Source: AM-1111 sp046302135
Lineage (GTDB): Bacteria; Bacteroidota; Bacteroidia; B-17B0; Aurantibacillaceae
Length of the DNA stretch: 9,111 nucleotides
Reading direction: 5' to 3'
Assembly (NCBI GenBank): GCA_046302135.1
Contig: JBKCIQ010000082.1
Location: 1 to 9,111 of the forward strand
Shown here: positions 1-7,712 of the stretch, in pieces
Layout: each line of letters begins with the position of its first letter
Numbering within the stretch: the first letter of the stretch is position 1
The notes under the pieces: model-generated
Seen by the model: the letters and a program-made list of their open reading frames with translations, nothing else
Told to the model about the DNA's origin: nothing
The model's database searches: none
Made by a program: the position numbers and the translations under genes

Positions 1-827
1 GAAGAACCTATAATACTATGCAACAAGTACAAAGAATATGAAAAAGTACCAATTGAACTTAAAATTGGTATATCTAAATTGGCAATAAAATGTACAGAAA
101 ATAATACCAATAAAGTAATTATCAAATTAGTGATTCCAAGATTAACTAAAACAAGTATTAAACAAACAAGAATAAGAAAAATATATTCTCTTAAATCTAT
201 GAATTTTTTAAAGTAAATTGTAAAAGCTATTCCACAAAGGAAAAGTATTGACCAATATGGAAAAAACGCTTTTTGTGGAAACACAAATGAGATAGAAATA
301 AAAATTAAATAAAAAATCAATCTCCCCTTAAATCCATAATGAATTAATAAAGGAAACAAAAGAGCAAGAACCATGTAATACTGAAATTCGATAGCAAGTG
401 TCCAATAAACCGGATTAATCCATTTGGCATTTTCAAAAAAGGGAACAAGGTACCCTAAATGTAACAATACATTATTAAAACTTGGAGTCAAATCTACATT
501 AGCTGAACTAGGAACATAATTTCGAATTATTAAATATACTATTGCAATTAAAATAGAAACAACATAAGGAGGTTCAATTCTCAAAAATCTCTTATAAATA
601 AACTTAAAAAAATTAGAGTGTCTATAATTAGCAGCAATCATGGATAGAGGAATTACAATTCCTGAAACAACAAAAAACAATTGAACTCCGTATTTACCGA
701 AATAAAAAATGTTTAAGAGAATTTTATTTGAAAATAAATTAGTCGTAGTACATACAAAATGAAACAAACAGACTGAAGAGGCAGCAATTGCCCTTAAAGA
801 TGAAATTATGGGAATCTTATTATTCAA
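1..827 (-). CDS. Acyltransferase family 3 (OafA/YrhL-like) membrane O-acyltransferase, C-terminus cut by window edge
   Basis: Reading leftwards from about 842, one frame stays open to the window edge (about 275 codons seen). It encodes a hydrophobic multi-span protein of the acyltransferase-3 family, which moves acyl groups such as acetyl onto sugars of surface glycans at the inner membrane. Counting from a TTG at 825-827, the family's R-x10-H motif is exact: Arg12 in LRAIAA and His23 in VCLFHF. YKRFLRIEPPY, VYWTLAIEFQYY and a late FSYSLYLLHS segment are also typical. Membrane segments alternate with short loops throughout. There is no ATG near the N-terminus: after an in-frame TGA the only options are CTG (840-842), TTG (825-827) or rarer codons. 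CTG would overlap the previous gene's stop in an NTGA arrangement, while TTG leaves an 11-base gap. The first Met lies well inside, after the catalytic His, so it cannot be the start. Last visible gene of the minus-strand unit. Family assignment is firm; the start and the acyl substrate are not. Confidence 0.9.
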   Translation of the reverse strand, partial: MNNKIPIISSLRAIAASSVCLFHFVCTTTNLFSNKILLNIFYFGKYGVQLFFVVSGIVIPLSMIAANYRHSNFFKFIYKRFLRIEPPYVVSILIAIVYLIIRNYVPSSANVDLTPSFNNVLLHLGYLVPFFENAKWINPVYWTLAIEFQYYMVLALLFPLLIHYGFKGRLIFYLIFISISFVFPQKAFFPYWSILFLCGIAFTIYFKKFIDLREYIFLILVCLILVLVNLGITNLIITLLVLFSVHFIANLDIPILSSIGTFSYSLYLLHSIIGS

Positions 828-838
828 ATAACAATATT

Positions 839-1996
839 TCAGGAAAACAATTCAAAATAGTGTTTTCTTTTTTTACTTGAATTAGAAACCAATTCAACAA
901 AGGCCAAAGACTTTTCACTCATTTTGGAATAATCAACATCATTCATATTAATCGCAAATTCTAAAGAATCTTTAAAAAATTCAGGCAATGGCTCTAAATC
1001 CCATCCACATCCATGCTCATGAAGATTTCTCCATGGTGTTTTATTGCTGATAATTACAGGAACACCGCATTGTAGTGATTCAATGATACTATGACCAAAA
1101 TTCTCATTTGATGTAGGAAGAAAAAGAAAATGATAATTTTTAATCACTTCAAAAATATTCTCATTTTTTAATTCACCTTTAAATTCAACTTTTATATTGG
1201 ATCCTAGATTTTTAATAAGTGAAATACATTTTTTATAGTAGCTCACATCTTCTAAATTACCATATATGTCGTAGACTATATTATATTGAGTCTTATTAAA
1301 AGCACACAAAGATTCGATAGCAATATGCAAATTCTTAACCTTAGTCACTCTTGAAAGAAAAAAAAGTTTTAGATAACCGGGCTTTTTAATAATATCTCGT
1401 GAAAACCTATTAAGAGGTTTGGAGAAATTTTCAATTATTGTAACTGAAGCATCCATTCCAAAATGTTTTTTTATTTCAACCTCTTCAATTTTACTTGTGG
1501 CATGCCATTTAATATGATTATGCAATCCAATGAGCCGAGAAATAAAAATAAAACTTTTCTTTTTAAATGACTTGATTTTTAGAGCACCTGAACTTAACAT
1601 TCCGCGGGGAGCTAAAACAATTTGACACGATATTTTTTTATTTTGATAGAGCCTCAATGGAAGGACAGAAAACCATTTACTATAAAGGCTATTGATATAC
1701 ATGTATTCAAATGGAACAGATCTCAATGCTTTCAAAATATTATTTTTTGAAAGTTTATATTTATCAAGGTAATAAATTTTGCTTCCATCATTTTGTGAAA
1801 TCCATTGATCAATATCAATGTTTTTATATGGAGTAAGCTCACCCAAATCAGTATTAGTTGTGAGAATATAAAAATCAAAATAATCTTTCATTTCACAAAC
1901 TAGGCTTTCAATAGATTTTACAGGTCCACCAGCCTTTCTGCCCGGTAAATACCATTCGGTCAAAATAATAATAGCTTTTTTTTTATTCAATCCCAT
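839..1996 (-). CDS. GT4-family glycosyltransferase (GT-B fold)
   Basis: Retaining glycosyltransferase of the GT4 group, expected to move a sugar from a nucleotide donor to a lipid-linked glycan on the cytoplasmic face of the membrane. The ATG at 1996 gives 385 aa, a usual length. The N-terminal domain begins with a beta strand (KKKAIIILTEWYLPG) followed by a glycine loop, AGGPVKSIE. The C-terminal domain has LFFLSRVTKVKNL, with the basic residues that usually bind donor phosphates, and LPTSNENFGHSIIES with the E-x7-E pair (Glu298 and Glu306), then CGVPVI. A longer reading from a TTG at 2023 adds nine residues (MPWVIGLIK) that are just the tail of asnB in another frame, so I prefer the ATG. 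It overlaps the asnB stop by 14 bases, suggesting translational coupling. A run of nine A on the coding strand sits at codons 4-7. Donor and acceptor cannot be read from sequence. Confidence 0.9.
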   Translation of the reverse strand: MGLNKKKAIIILTEWYLPGRKAGGPVKSIESLVCEMKDYFDFYILTTNTDLGELTPYKNIDIDQWISQNDGSKIYYLDKYKLSKNNILKALRSVPFEYMYINSLYSKWFSVLPLRLYQNKKISCQIVLAPRGMLSSGALKIKSFKKKSFIFISRLIGLHNHIKWHATSKIEEVEIKKHFGMDASVTIIENFSKPLNRFSRDIIKKPGYLKLFFLSRVTKVKNLHIAIESLCAFNKTQYNIVYDIYGNLEDVSYYKKCISLIKNLGSNIKVEFKGELKNENIFEVIKNYHFLFLPTSNENFGHSIIESLQCGVPVIISNKTPWRNLHEHGCGWDLEPLPEFFKDSLEFAINMNDVDYSKMSEKSLAFVELVSNSSKKRKHYFELFS

Positions 1997-3878
1997 TTTT
2001 ATCAATCCAATAACCCAGGGCAACCAGATGCCACATCCTACTCCATGTAATTTCCTTATCAGATTTTAAAAACCTTAACCAAATTGCATTAAGTACATCG
2101 CCGTTAATTATATTTCTCTGAGACAATAAATTTATTTGATTTTCGCAAAAATTTTTTAATTCTGATCTCATCCAGTTTTCCCATGGCAAAGTGAATCCCA
2201 TTTTCGGACGATTCCATACTTCTTGAGGTATAAGCTCCGGAATTGAATCACATAACAATTTTTTTGGAGTAACTGGGTATTTAAATTTATCATTCAGTGA
2301 TAAAACAAATTCAACAAGACGATAATCAAGAAAAGGAACACGAAGCTCTAATCCTACAGCCATACTCATTTGATCTGCATCTCTTAATAAAACATTATGT
2401 AAATAAGTACTCATTTCAGCAACAGAATACTTTGAAAGCATTTTTTGCTTTCTATTATAATTCTCATTTCGCACGATTCTATAAACTTTATTCATTGGAA
2501 GCTGCTCCCTTTTAGACAAGCCTTTAACTAAACTGTCGTTCAATGTTTTTCTCATTACAGGGTATGAATACTCAAAATTTATAATTGGCTTTGACAAAAG
2601 TTCGGCAAGTTTTTTTGATTTAACGGATGAATCTTTAATACTATAAATTGAAGCGAACGCCATTCTCGAAAATCGTGGAACTGCATTGAGCCACCATTTT
2701 TTTTCAATTGAATAAAGATGTTTAAACAAACCGTATCCACAAAAAAGCTCATCTCCACCTAAACCAGTTAAAGCCATTTTTATACCCATTTCTCTTACTG
2801 ATTTCGAAATAACATAAGAATTGGGCCCATCCCCACTTGGATGATCCATAGCATTTAAAGCTTCAGGTAGAAGGTTTAGAAAATTTTGAGGACTTAACTT
2901 AATAGAATGATGATTGGTATTGAATTTCTTGGCTATCTTACTTGCAATTTCATCCTCAGAAAAATTTCTTTCAGAAAATGAAACATTGAAGGTATCAATT
3001 TTCTGTGATGATATTTGGGACATTGCTCCTACTACAGCAGTGCTATCAATACCGCCGCTAAGAAACGCACCTGAACGCACATCAGCAACCATTCTTTTTT
3101 CTACAGAATTAAAAAACAAATTTTTAATCTCAGTATGAATTTCATTTAAATTTTGCTTTTCATTTCCATTATTCAAATAATTCGCCGGATTCCACCAACG
3201 GTGAATTTTAAGTTCATTATTTAATAAAGAAATATAATTTCCAGGCATTAGCATTTTAACATCCTCAATTATTGTATCTGGTGCATGAACAGTTTGATAA
3301 CTCAAATAATCAATTAATGCATCACCAGATAATTTTCTACTTACCAATCCAGAAGCCAAAATAGATCTTAACTCCGAACTGAAAATAAAATTTCCCGACT
3401 CATAAAAATAATACAGCGGCTTAACACCCAATCTATCTCTGCCCAAAAACAACTCTTTATTAAAATTATCCCATATCGCGAACGCAAACATCCCATTAAA
3501 CAAATCAATACAGGACTTCCCATACCTAATATAGGCAGCGAGTAAAACTTCGGTATCAGAGGATGTTTTAAATGGGTATGGCGAAAACGATGAGCCGTGA
3601 GGTGCCCTGCTCAATTCAAATCTCAAATCTTTGAAATTATATATTTCTCCGTTATAAACTATTGTGTATCGTCCATCAAAAGAATGTAAAGGTTGATTCG
3701 ATCTAGAGTCAAGATCAATAATACTTAATCTTTTGTGGCCAAGAGAAATTTCATTTGACGACCAAAGTCCGGAGGCATCAGGACCTCTGTGAGCAAGACT
3801 ATTGTTCATCTGCTCAACTTTTTTTATCCTTTCTTTAACCGGAATGGAGGAAGAAAAAATACCGTTTATTCCGCACAT
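1983..3878 (-). CDS. asnB: AsnB-type glutamine-hydrolysing asparagine synthase / glycan amidotransferase
   Basis: A 631-aa two-domain amidotransferase. Residues 1 to about 200 form a class II glutaminase: Cys2 is the nucleophile after Met removal, with HRGPD at 30-34, YNGEIYN at 75-81 and SSDTEVLL at 107-114. The rest is the ATP-pyrophosphatase synthetase domain, with the PP-loop LSGGIDST at 273-280, TGLGGDELFCGY at 371-382, LELRVPFLDYRL and KMGFTLPWENWM near the end. Glutamine ammonia is channelled to an adenylated carboxylate. The textbook product is asparagine, but in sugar loci such enzymes (WbpS-like, for example) are thought to turn a uronic acid carboxylate into an amide, and the position between an epimerase and a glycosyltransferase favours that. 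All expected catalytic motifs are present and the gene looks intact. Its ATG overlaps the epimerase 3' end by 13 bases. Fold and chemistry are very secure; the acceptor is inferred. Confidence 0.95.
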   Translation of the reverse strand: MCGINGIFSSSIPVKERIKKVEQMNNSLAHRGPDASGLWSSNEISLGHKRLSIIDLDSRSNQPLHSFDGRYTIVYNGEIYNFKDLRFELSRAPHGSSFSPYPFKTSSDTEVLLAAYIRYGKSCIDLFNGMFAFAIWDNFNKELFLGRDRLGVKPLYYFYESGNFIFSSELRSILASGLVSRKLSGDALIDYLSYQTVHAPDTIIEDVKMLMPGNYISLLNNELKIHRWWNPANYLNNGNEKQNLNEIHTEIKNLFFNSVEKRMVADVRSGAFLSGGIDSTAVVGAMSQISSQKIDTFNVSFSERNFSEDEIASKIAKKFNTNHHSIKLSPQNFLNLLPEALNAMDHPSGDGPNSYVISKSVREMGIKMALTGLGGDELFCGYGLFKHLYSIEKKWWLNAVPRFSRMAFASIYSIKDSSVKSKKLAELLSKPIINFEYSYPVMRKTLNDSLVKGLSKREQLPMNKVYRIVRNENYNRKQKMLSKYSVAEMSTYLHNVLLRDADQMSMAVGLELRVPFLDYRLVEFVLSLNDKFKYPVTPKKLLCDSIPELIPQEVWNRPKMGFTLPWENWMRSELKNFCENQINLLSQRNIINGDVLNAIWLRFLKSDKEITWSRMWHLVALGYWIDKNGIE

Positions 3879-4831
3879 GAATTTAAACCTATGCTTTTTA
3901 AGTATCTGTCGCTACCCATCATTAAATTAATTCCTGCTTCAATAGGAATTAGGTTCCGATCAAGAATACTCAGCATCTTAGAATTATCAGGTTGCCTACG
4001 CGTCATATCTCCTTCTTTTAGTGGGGGAAGAAAAACAATTTTTGATTTTGATTGAGTAATTCTTATTACAATCTCGGCAAGTTCTTTAATTGTAAGTAAT
4101 TTATCACTACCAATATTTAAAACATCATTCACAATCAAATTATTGTTATGACATTTCAATATCGTATCAATGTTATCATCGATATAAGTAAAGGTTCTTG
4201 TTTGAGACCCATCTCCGTAAATGGTAATATCTTCATTCTTAAGCGCGGCCGCCAGAAACTTTGAAACGACAAAGTCTACACTCTGATTTGGACCATAGGT
4301 ATTGAAGAACCTAAAAATGGTGTACGGTAAACCGTATTGTTGATTGTAACTTCTGAAGAAACACTCACCAACATTTTTAACAACTGCATAAGGCACACGA
4401 CTATTTAAAGGGGTTCTGAACTCATGCTGTGGGAGTTCAACAGGTTCACCATATACCTCTGAGGAAGATGAAAAATAAACACGTTTAATTACATTTTTAA
4501 CTGAAAGGTCAAGAATATTTCTAATACCCTCAATATCCTTTAATACACTTATAGGGTTCTGCTGAGTTCTAATAACTCCTACTACAGCTGCGAAGTGGAA
4601 TACATAATCAAATTTGTAAGCACTCATCAACTTAGCAATACAATCATAGTCATTAACATCACATTTAATAAAGTCCCAATTATTTTTTTTATCGGCAGGT
4701 AATTTAGATAAAGAACCTGTACTCAAATTATCGACAACCAGCACAAAATTATTTTCATCAAGAATTAACTTTTCTACTAGGGCACTTCCAATATTACCTG
4801 CACCACCGGTAATTAAAATATTCTTTTTCAT
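3866..4831 (-). CDS. Extended SDR NAD-dependent nucleotide-sugar epimerase/dehydratase
   Basis: A 321-aa extended short-chain dehydrogenase/reductase acting on a nucleotide sugar in the cytoplasm. The NAD-binding Rossmann motif GGAGNIGSA lies at residues 9-17 (GxxGxxG), with Asp34 ending strand 2, which favours NAD over NADP. The active site has Ser122-Ser124 in YFSSSSEVYG and the Tyr148-x3-Lys152 pair (YAVVK). The substrate domain has RFFNTYGPNQ at 174-183, GDGSQTRTFTYIDD at 206-219 and GDMTRRQPDNSKM at 274-286. The last two resemble UDP-glucuronate decarboxylases and 4-epimerases of the GalE/UXS group, but I cannot choose between epimerase, decarboxylase and dehydratase. It starts at an ATG 4 bases after the preceding glycosyltransferase stop and overlaps asnB by 13 bases. 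If its product is a uronic acid, the neighbouring amidotransferase could use it; that link is inference. Confidence 0.93.
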   Translation of the reverse strand: MKKNILITGGAGNIGSALVEKLILDENNFVLVVDNLSTGSLSKLPADKKNNWDFIKCDVNDYDCIAKLMSAYKFDYVFHFAAVVGVIRTQQNPISVLKDIEGIRNILDLSVKNVIKRVYFSSSSEVYGEPVELPQHEFRTPLNSRVPYAVVKNVGECFFRSYNQQYGLPYTIFRFFNTYGPNQSVDFVVSKFLAAALKNEDITIYGDGSQTRTFTYIDDNIDTILKCHNNNLIVNDVLNIGSDKLLTIKELAEIVIRITQSKSKIVFLPPLKEGDMTRRQPDNSKMLSILDRNLIPIEAGINLMMGSDRYLKSIGLNSCAE

Positions 4832-4835
4832 ACCA

Positions 4836-5876
4836 TTAAATTAATGAATAAATTTTAGATGCCCATTTTTGTGGCGTTAATTGAAAGGCTTTTAAACGAC
4901 TTTCATTTTGCATTAACTTCAACTCACTCAAACTGAGTTTACTAAACATCAACATTTTCAATTTTAAATCTTGTTTATTGTTATGTTTGAAAATATAACC
5001 ATTCTTGCCGTTTAAAAGAAAGACGTCTGCCGCGCCTACAGCATCACTACATAACAATGGAAATCCTGAAGCTGCAAATTCATGTACCACTACACCCCAT
5101 GGTTCAAAACTGCTCGGCAAAACAAAAACTCCACCTGATTTAATAATTTCTTTTAATTCGTTTGGCTGACGAAATCCATAATCAATAATGTCAGAATGTT
5201 TAGGTATTTGATAAGTTCCTTTACCAATACAATAAAGCTTCCAATCACTTAATAAACCAGACGACTTCAATTCAATAAATGACTCACATAGCAAGTCAAT
5301 TCCTTTCTCTTTAACATATCGGCCCGCAAATACAAAAACTTTAGAAATAACTTCTTCTTTGCCATCAAATTTAAAAAAATCAACATCAGCACTATAAGCA
5401 CCGGTTATAATTTGACTTTCTTTAAAGCCCATTTTTAATGCAAACTTAATTTGTCTCAATCCCGGGATGAATACATAATTAAAATAAGGAGTTGTATTAA
5501 TAGAAAAGACAAAAGAACCTATGTGTTGACGAATTGTACCAATCCAAGGATTATCAAATCCTAAAAGAGTTTTACTATTTCTACTTTTACTTTTACAGAA
5601 TTTAATATAAATCTCATTATTCCATCCTGCACAATAGATTAATTCAGGCTTTACATCATCATACAACAAATTAAGTTTTTCTAAAGAAAATTCATTTGAA
5701 TTATAAAATGTAATACCTGCAACGTTTTCAGAAAATTCAAAGGGAGCAATGGCATTAACAGGCATTCTCAAAATGTGTATATTTACGTTAAAAGAGCGCG
5801 ATAAAACCTTAAAACAATTTAGCGAATAAAATGACAGTTCTGTAAACAAAACCAATATGGATTTTTTTGAATTCAA
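4836..5876 (-). CDS. GT4-family glycosyltransferase with TTG start
   Basis: A 346-aa GT-B fold glycosyltransferase of the GT4 group. The N-terminal domain opens with the strand KKSILVLFTEL. The C-terminal domain has FVFAGRYVKEKGID at 181-194, in which Arg186 and the following lysines match donor-phosphate contacts. LPSSFEPWGVVVHEFAASG at 253-271 carries the E-x7-E pair Glu258 and Glu266, and SDAVGAADVF follows. It should add a sugar to the lipid-linked repeat unit at the inner face of the membrane. The frame has a stop at 5883-5885, and the only sensible start after it is the TTG at 5874-5876; the next Met is residue 38, past the first strand of the fold, and so is too late. The gene diverges from the GNAT gene across 12 bases, so any promoter must lie inside the GNAT coding region unless transcripts read through from the polymerase side. 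Four bases separate its stop from the epimerase ATG. Donor and linkage are unknown. Confidence 0.87.
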   Translation of the reverse strand: MNSKKSILVLFTELSFYSLNCFKVLSRSFNVNIHILRMPVNAIAPFEFSENVAGITFYNSNEFSLEKLNLLYDDVKPELIYCAGWNNEIYIKFCKSKSRNSKTLLGFDNPWIGTIRQHIGSFVFSINTTPYFNYVFIPGLRQIKFALKMGFKESQIITGAYSADVDFFKFDGKEEVISKVFVFAGRYVKEKGIDLLCESFIELKSSGLLSDWKLYCIGKGTYQIPKHSDIIDYGFRQPNELKEIIKSGGVFVLPSSFEPWGVVVHEFAASGFPLLCSDAVGAADVFLLNGKNGYIFKHNNKQDLKLKMLMFSKLSLSELKLMQNESRLKAFQLTPQKWASKIYSLI

Positions 5877-5901
5877 GAAAGGTTATTTATGATCAAAGAA
5901 A
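5862..5901. promoter_or_regulatory. Possible divergent promoter region, weak
   Basis: Only 12 bases lie between the divergent GT4 and GNAT starts. The Bacteroidota -7 element is TAnnTTTG. The plus strand has TTTTTTTG at 5862-5869, and the minus strand has TTTCTTTG reading 5901 to 5894; each has T where the second base should be A. I see no convincing -33 TTG at the right distance for either. These could be chance matches in AT-rich DNA. Confidence 0.15.
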
Positions 5902-6860
5902 AAATAGAAATACAATATTATGAACCATGGATGAAAGATCAGGTAGCTGAAATTTTTAAAAAGGAGTATAAAACTGATGTTTCTGAATTTAAAGAATTAA
6001 TGACACGACTTTATGAGCATGAGTTTCAAAGTAGCAAATGTATATTAATAGTTGCAAAAATTAAAGAAAAAATAATAGGCTTTCAAACTTTCCTTTACTG
6101 GCCATATTCTTTTGAAGAGAAAACTTATAAATCATTTCAATCAGGTAATTCAATAGTAGATTCAAATTACAGAGGGCATGGTATTTTTTCCAATCTATTA
6201 AAATTTTCTGATCAAAAAGAAATAATAGAAAAAATTGATTTTAAGATGGGTTTTCCCGTTGAGGCCTCATTCAAAAGTTTTCTAAAAAATAAATGGATCA
6301 ACTTATTTGATTTGATTTGGTATATGAAAATTGTGAATCCATTTGGTTTTCTTTTCACAAAAAACAAGCTTAAAATTTATTTAGGAACACCTGAAAAGGC
6401 TAAACCAATATCGCCTTATGAACATCTTCAGGAAAGCGATTTAGATAACTTTTATGATTTCAAATTGAACCTGAATAAGGGTAAAGAAAATTATTTCTCG
6501 TACACAATGGAGTTGATGGATAATAGAATAGTATTTGATTTAAAACTCCAAAAAAGAAAAAAAATAATCAATGAACTAATTATTGGGTCAATTAAATATA
6601 AAAAGTTCAATGAGAATGACATTCGTAAAACTCTGGAAGAATTTATTAAATTAGTAATTAAAAGTAGATGTATTACCATATTGTCAATCGCAATTAACGA
6701 AGAACTTGAGCAAGAAAAAATGAAAAACATTTTATTAAAAATGAAATTCAAAAAATTGAACAAAAAAATTCATTTTATAGTAAAAAAAAGTCACCCTGAA
6801 GTAAAACTACCTGAAATTCAAAAATGGAATATTGGAAGGTCGGATGTTGATACCTGGTAA
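5889..6860 (+). CDS. GNAT-fold N-acyltransferase
   Basis: A 323-aa protein whose first half (about residues 5-130) has the GNAT layout. ILIVAKIKEKIIGFQTFLYW at 52-71 fits the central strands, and SIVDSNYRGHGIFSNLL at 88-104 fits motif A, with the acetyl-CoA pyrophosphate loop R95-G-H-G-I-F. The family moves acyl groups from acyl-CoA to amines. The second half (about 150-323) is rich in Lys, Asn and Ile. It could be a second degenerate GNAT lobe or an acceptor-binding extension, ending in WNIGRSDVDTW; I do not recognise it. The ATG start gives the whole fold. The stop is followed at once by the deacetylase ATG (TAAATG), so the two are surely cotranscribed and probably coupled. Together they run against all the other genes. 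GC in seven hand-counted blocks is near 25%, against about 36% in asnB. A role in N-acylating an amino sugar of the repeat unit is inferred from context only. Confidence 0.8.
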   Translation: MIKEKIEIQYYEPWMKDQVAEIFKKEYKTDVSEFKELMTRLYEHEFQSSKCILIVAKIKEKIIGFQTFLYWPYSFEEKTYKSFQSGNSIVDSNYRGHGIFSNLLKFSDQKEIIEKIDFKMGFPVEASFKSFLKNKWINLFDLIWYMKIVNPFGFLFTKNKLKIYLGTPEKAKPISPYEHLQESDLDNFYDFKLNLNKGKENYFSYTMELMDNRIVFDLKLQKRKKIINELIIGSIKYKKFNENDIRKTLEEFIKLVIKSRCITILSIAINEELEQEKMKNILLKMKFKKLNKKIHFIVKKSHPEVKLPEIQKWNIGRSDVDTW

Positions 6861-7712
6861 ATGAAGTATAACCCAAAAATTCACAATCTTCGACATGTTG
6901 CTAAAGCTATAATAGGCAATATTGAATTCCTTTTTAAAAATAAAAAAAGTAATTTAATCGTTTTAAATTACCATGGAACTCCCAAAAAGTTTTTAAAAAA
7001 ATTTGAAGACCAAATTATTTTTTTAAAGGACCATTTTGAATTAATTAAGGCCAAAGAATTTTATGATATCGTTTCAGGAAGAATAATAAAACCAGGTCCA
7101 AAAATACTTTTCACATTTGATGACGGACTTAAGAACAACCTGAATGCAGTTCAAATATTGGAGAAACATGGTATTTCAGGTTTTTTTTTCATAGTTCCGA
7201 GTTTTATAAACAGTAACAACCAAAAGAAATTTTATATTGAAAATATTAGACAAGAGATAAATGAAAATATAGACTCAGAGGAAGAAGATTTTACGCCACT
7301 AAGTTGGAAAGACATCATCGAAATTTCTAAATTTCACGAAATAGGATCGCATACCTCAACACATACAATTTCAAAAGAAACCAAAGATCCCTTTTTTATT
7401 CAAAATGAAATAATCGGGTCCAAAAATGAAATTGAGACTAGAATCGGCAAAAAGATTACAAGTTTTTGTAGTATTAATAACACAATTCAAAGCACAAATA
7501 AATTAATTATATCCAAAATTGAGGCTAATTACTCGTATCATTTCACAACATTACCGGGTAACAACGAGATAAATTTAAATCCATATTTTATAAAAAGATG
7601 TAATGTTGAAAGTCATTGGATGCTGGGTGCATTTAAATTTTCTATTAGTGAAAGAAATTTCAAAAGATATTTAAGTCAAATAAATAAATATAAAAAACAA
7701 TCCTATAATTAA
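6861..7712 (+). CDS. Polysaccharide deacetylase-fold protein (CE4/NodB-like)
   Basis: A 283-aa protein of the NodB-homology (CE4) family, metal-dependent hydrolases that remove N-acetyl groups from sugars. Visible motifs are NYHG at 36-39, the catalytic/metal motif TFDDG at 85-89 (Asp87 base, Asp88 metal ligand) and the second metal motif GSHTSTH at 162-168 (His164 and His168, H-x3-H). The third motif, often an FAYPFG-like segment after the helix, is replaced at 201-207 by SFCSINN, so that edge of the active site is atypical. There is no clear signal peptide: the N-terminus has a mixed basic and hydrophobic stretch and no cleavage site, so the protein is probably cytoplasmic or membrane-associated. 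It starts directly at the GNAT stop and ends 13 bases before the convergent polymerase stop. A tract of nine T at 7181-7189 lies in the coding region. Activity is likely since the metal triad is intact; the substrate is unknown. Confidence 0.87.
   Translation: MKYNPKIHNLRHVAKAIIGNIEFLFKNKKSNLIVLNYHGTPKKFLKKFEDQIIFLKDHFELIKAKEFYDIVSGRIIKPGPKILFTFDDGLKNNLNAVQILEKHGISGFFFIVPSFINSNNQKKFYIENIRQEINENIDSEEEDFTPLSWKDIIEISKFHEIGSHTSTHTISKETKDPFFIQNEIIGSKNEIETRIGKKITSFCSINNTIQSTNKLIISKIEANYSYHFTTLPGNNEINLNPYFIKRCNVESHWMLGAFKFSISERNFKRYLSQINKYKKQSYN

Noticed and set aside
1997..2023. Longer N-terminus of the 839-1996 glycosyltransferase from a TTG at 2023
   Set aside because: The extra nine residues only reread the asnB tail in another frame, and an ATG stands just before the first beta strand of the fold.
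2297..2515. Plus-strand open frame of 72 codons inside asnB
   Set aside because: It is antisense to a fully conserved domain of asnB, shows no known motif, and is a shadow of that gene.
2914..3138. Plus-strand open frame of 74 codons inside asnB
   Set aside because: It lies opposite the PP-loop region of asnB and has no family features of its own.
3789..4055. Plus-strand open frame of 88 codons across the asnB/epimerase junction
   Set aside because: Both genes underneath are strong; the frame has no recognisable domain and no sign of independent initiation.
6491..6763. Minus-strand open frame of 90 codons inside the GNAT gene
   Set aside because: Its hydrophobic look comes from reading Lys-rich coding sequence backwards, which gives Phe, Ile and Leu; it is a shadow.
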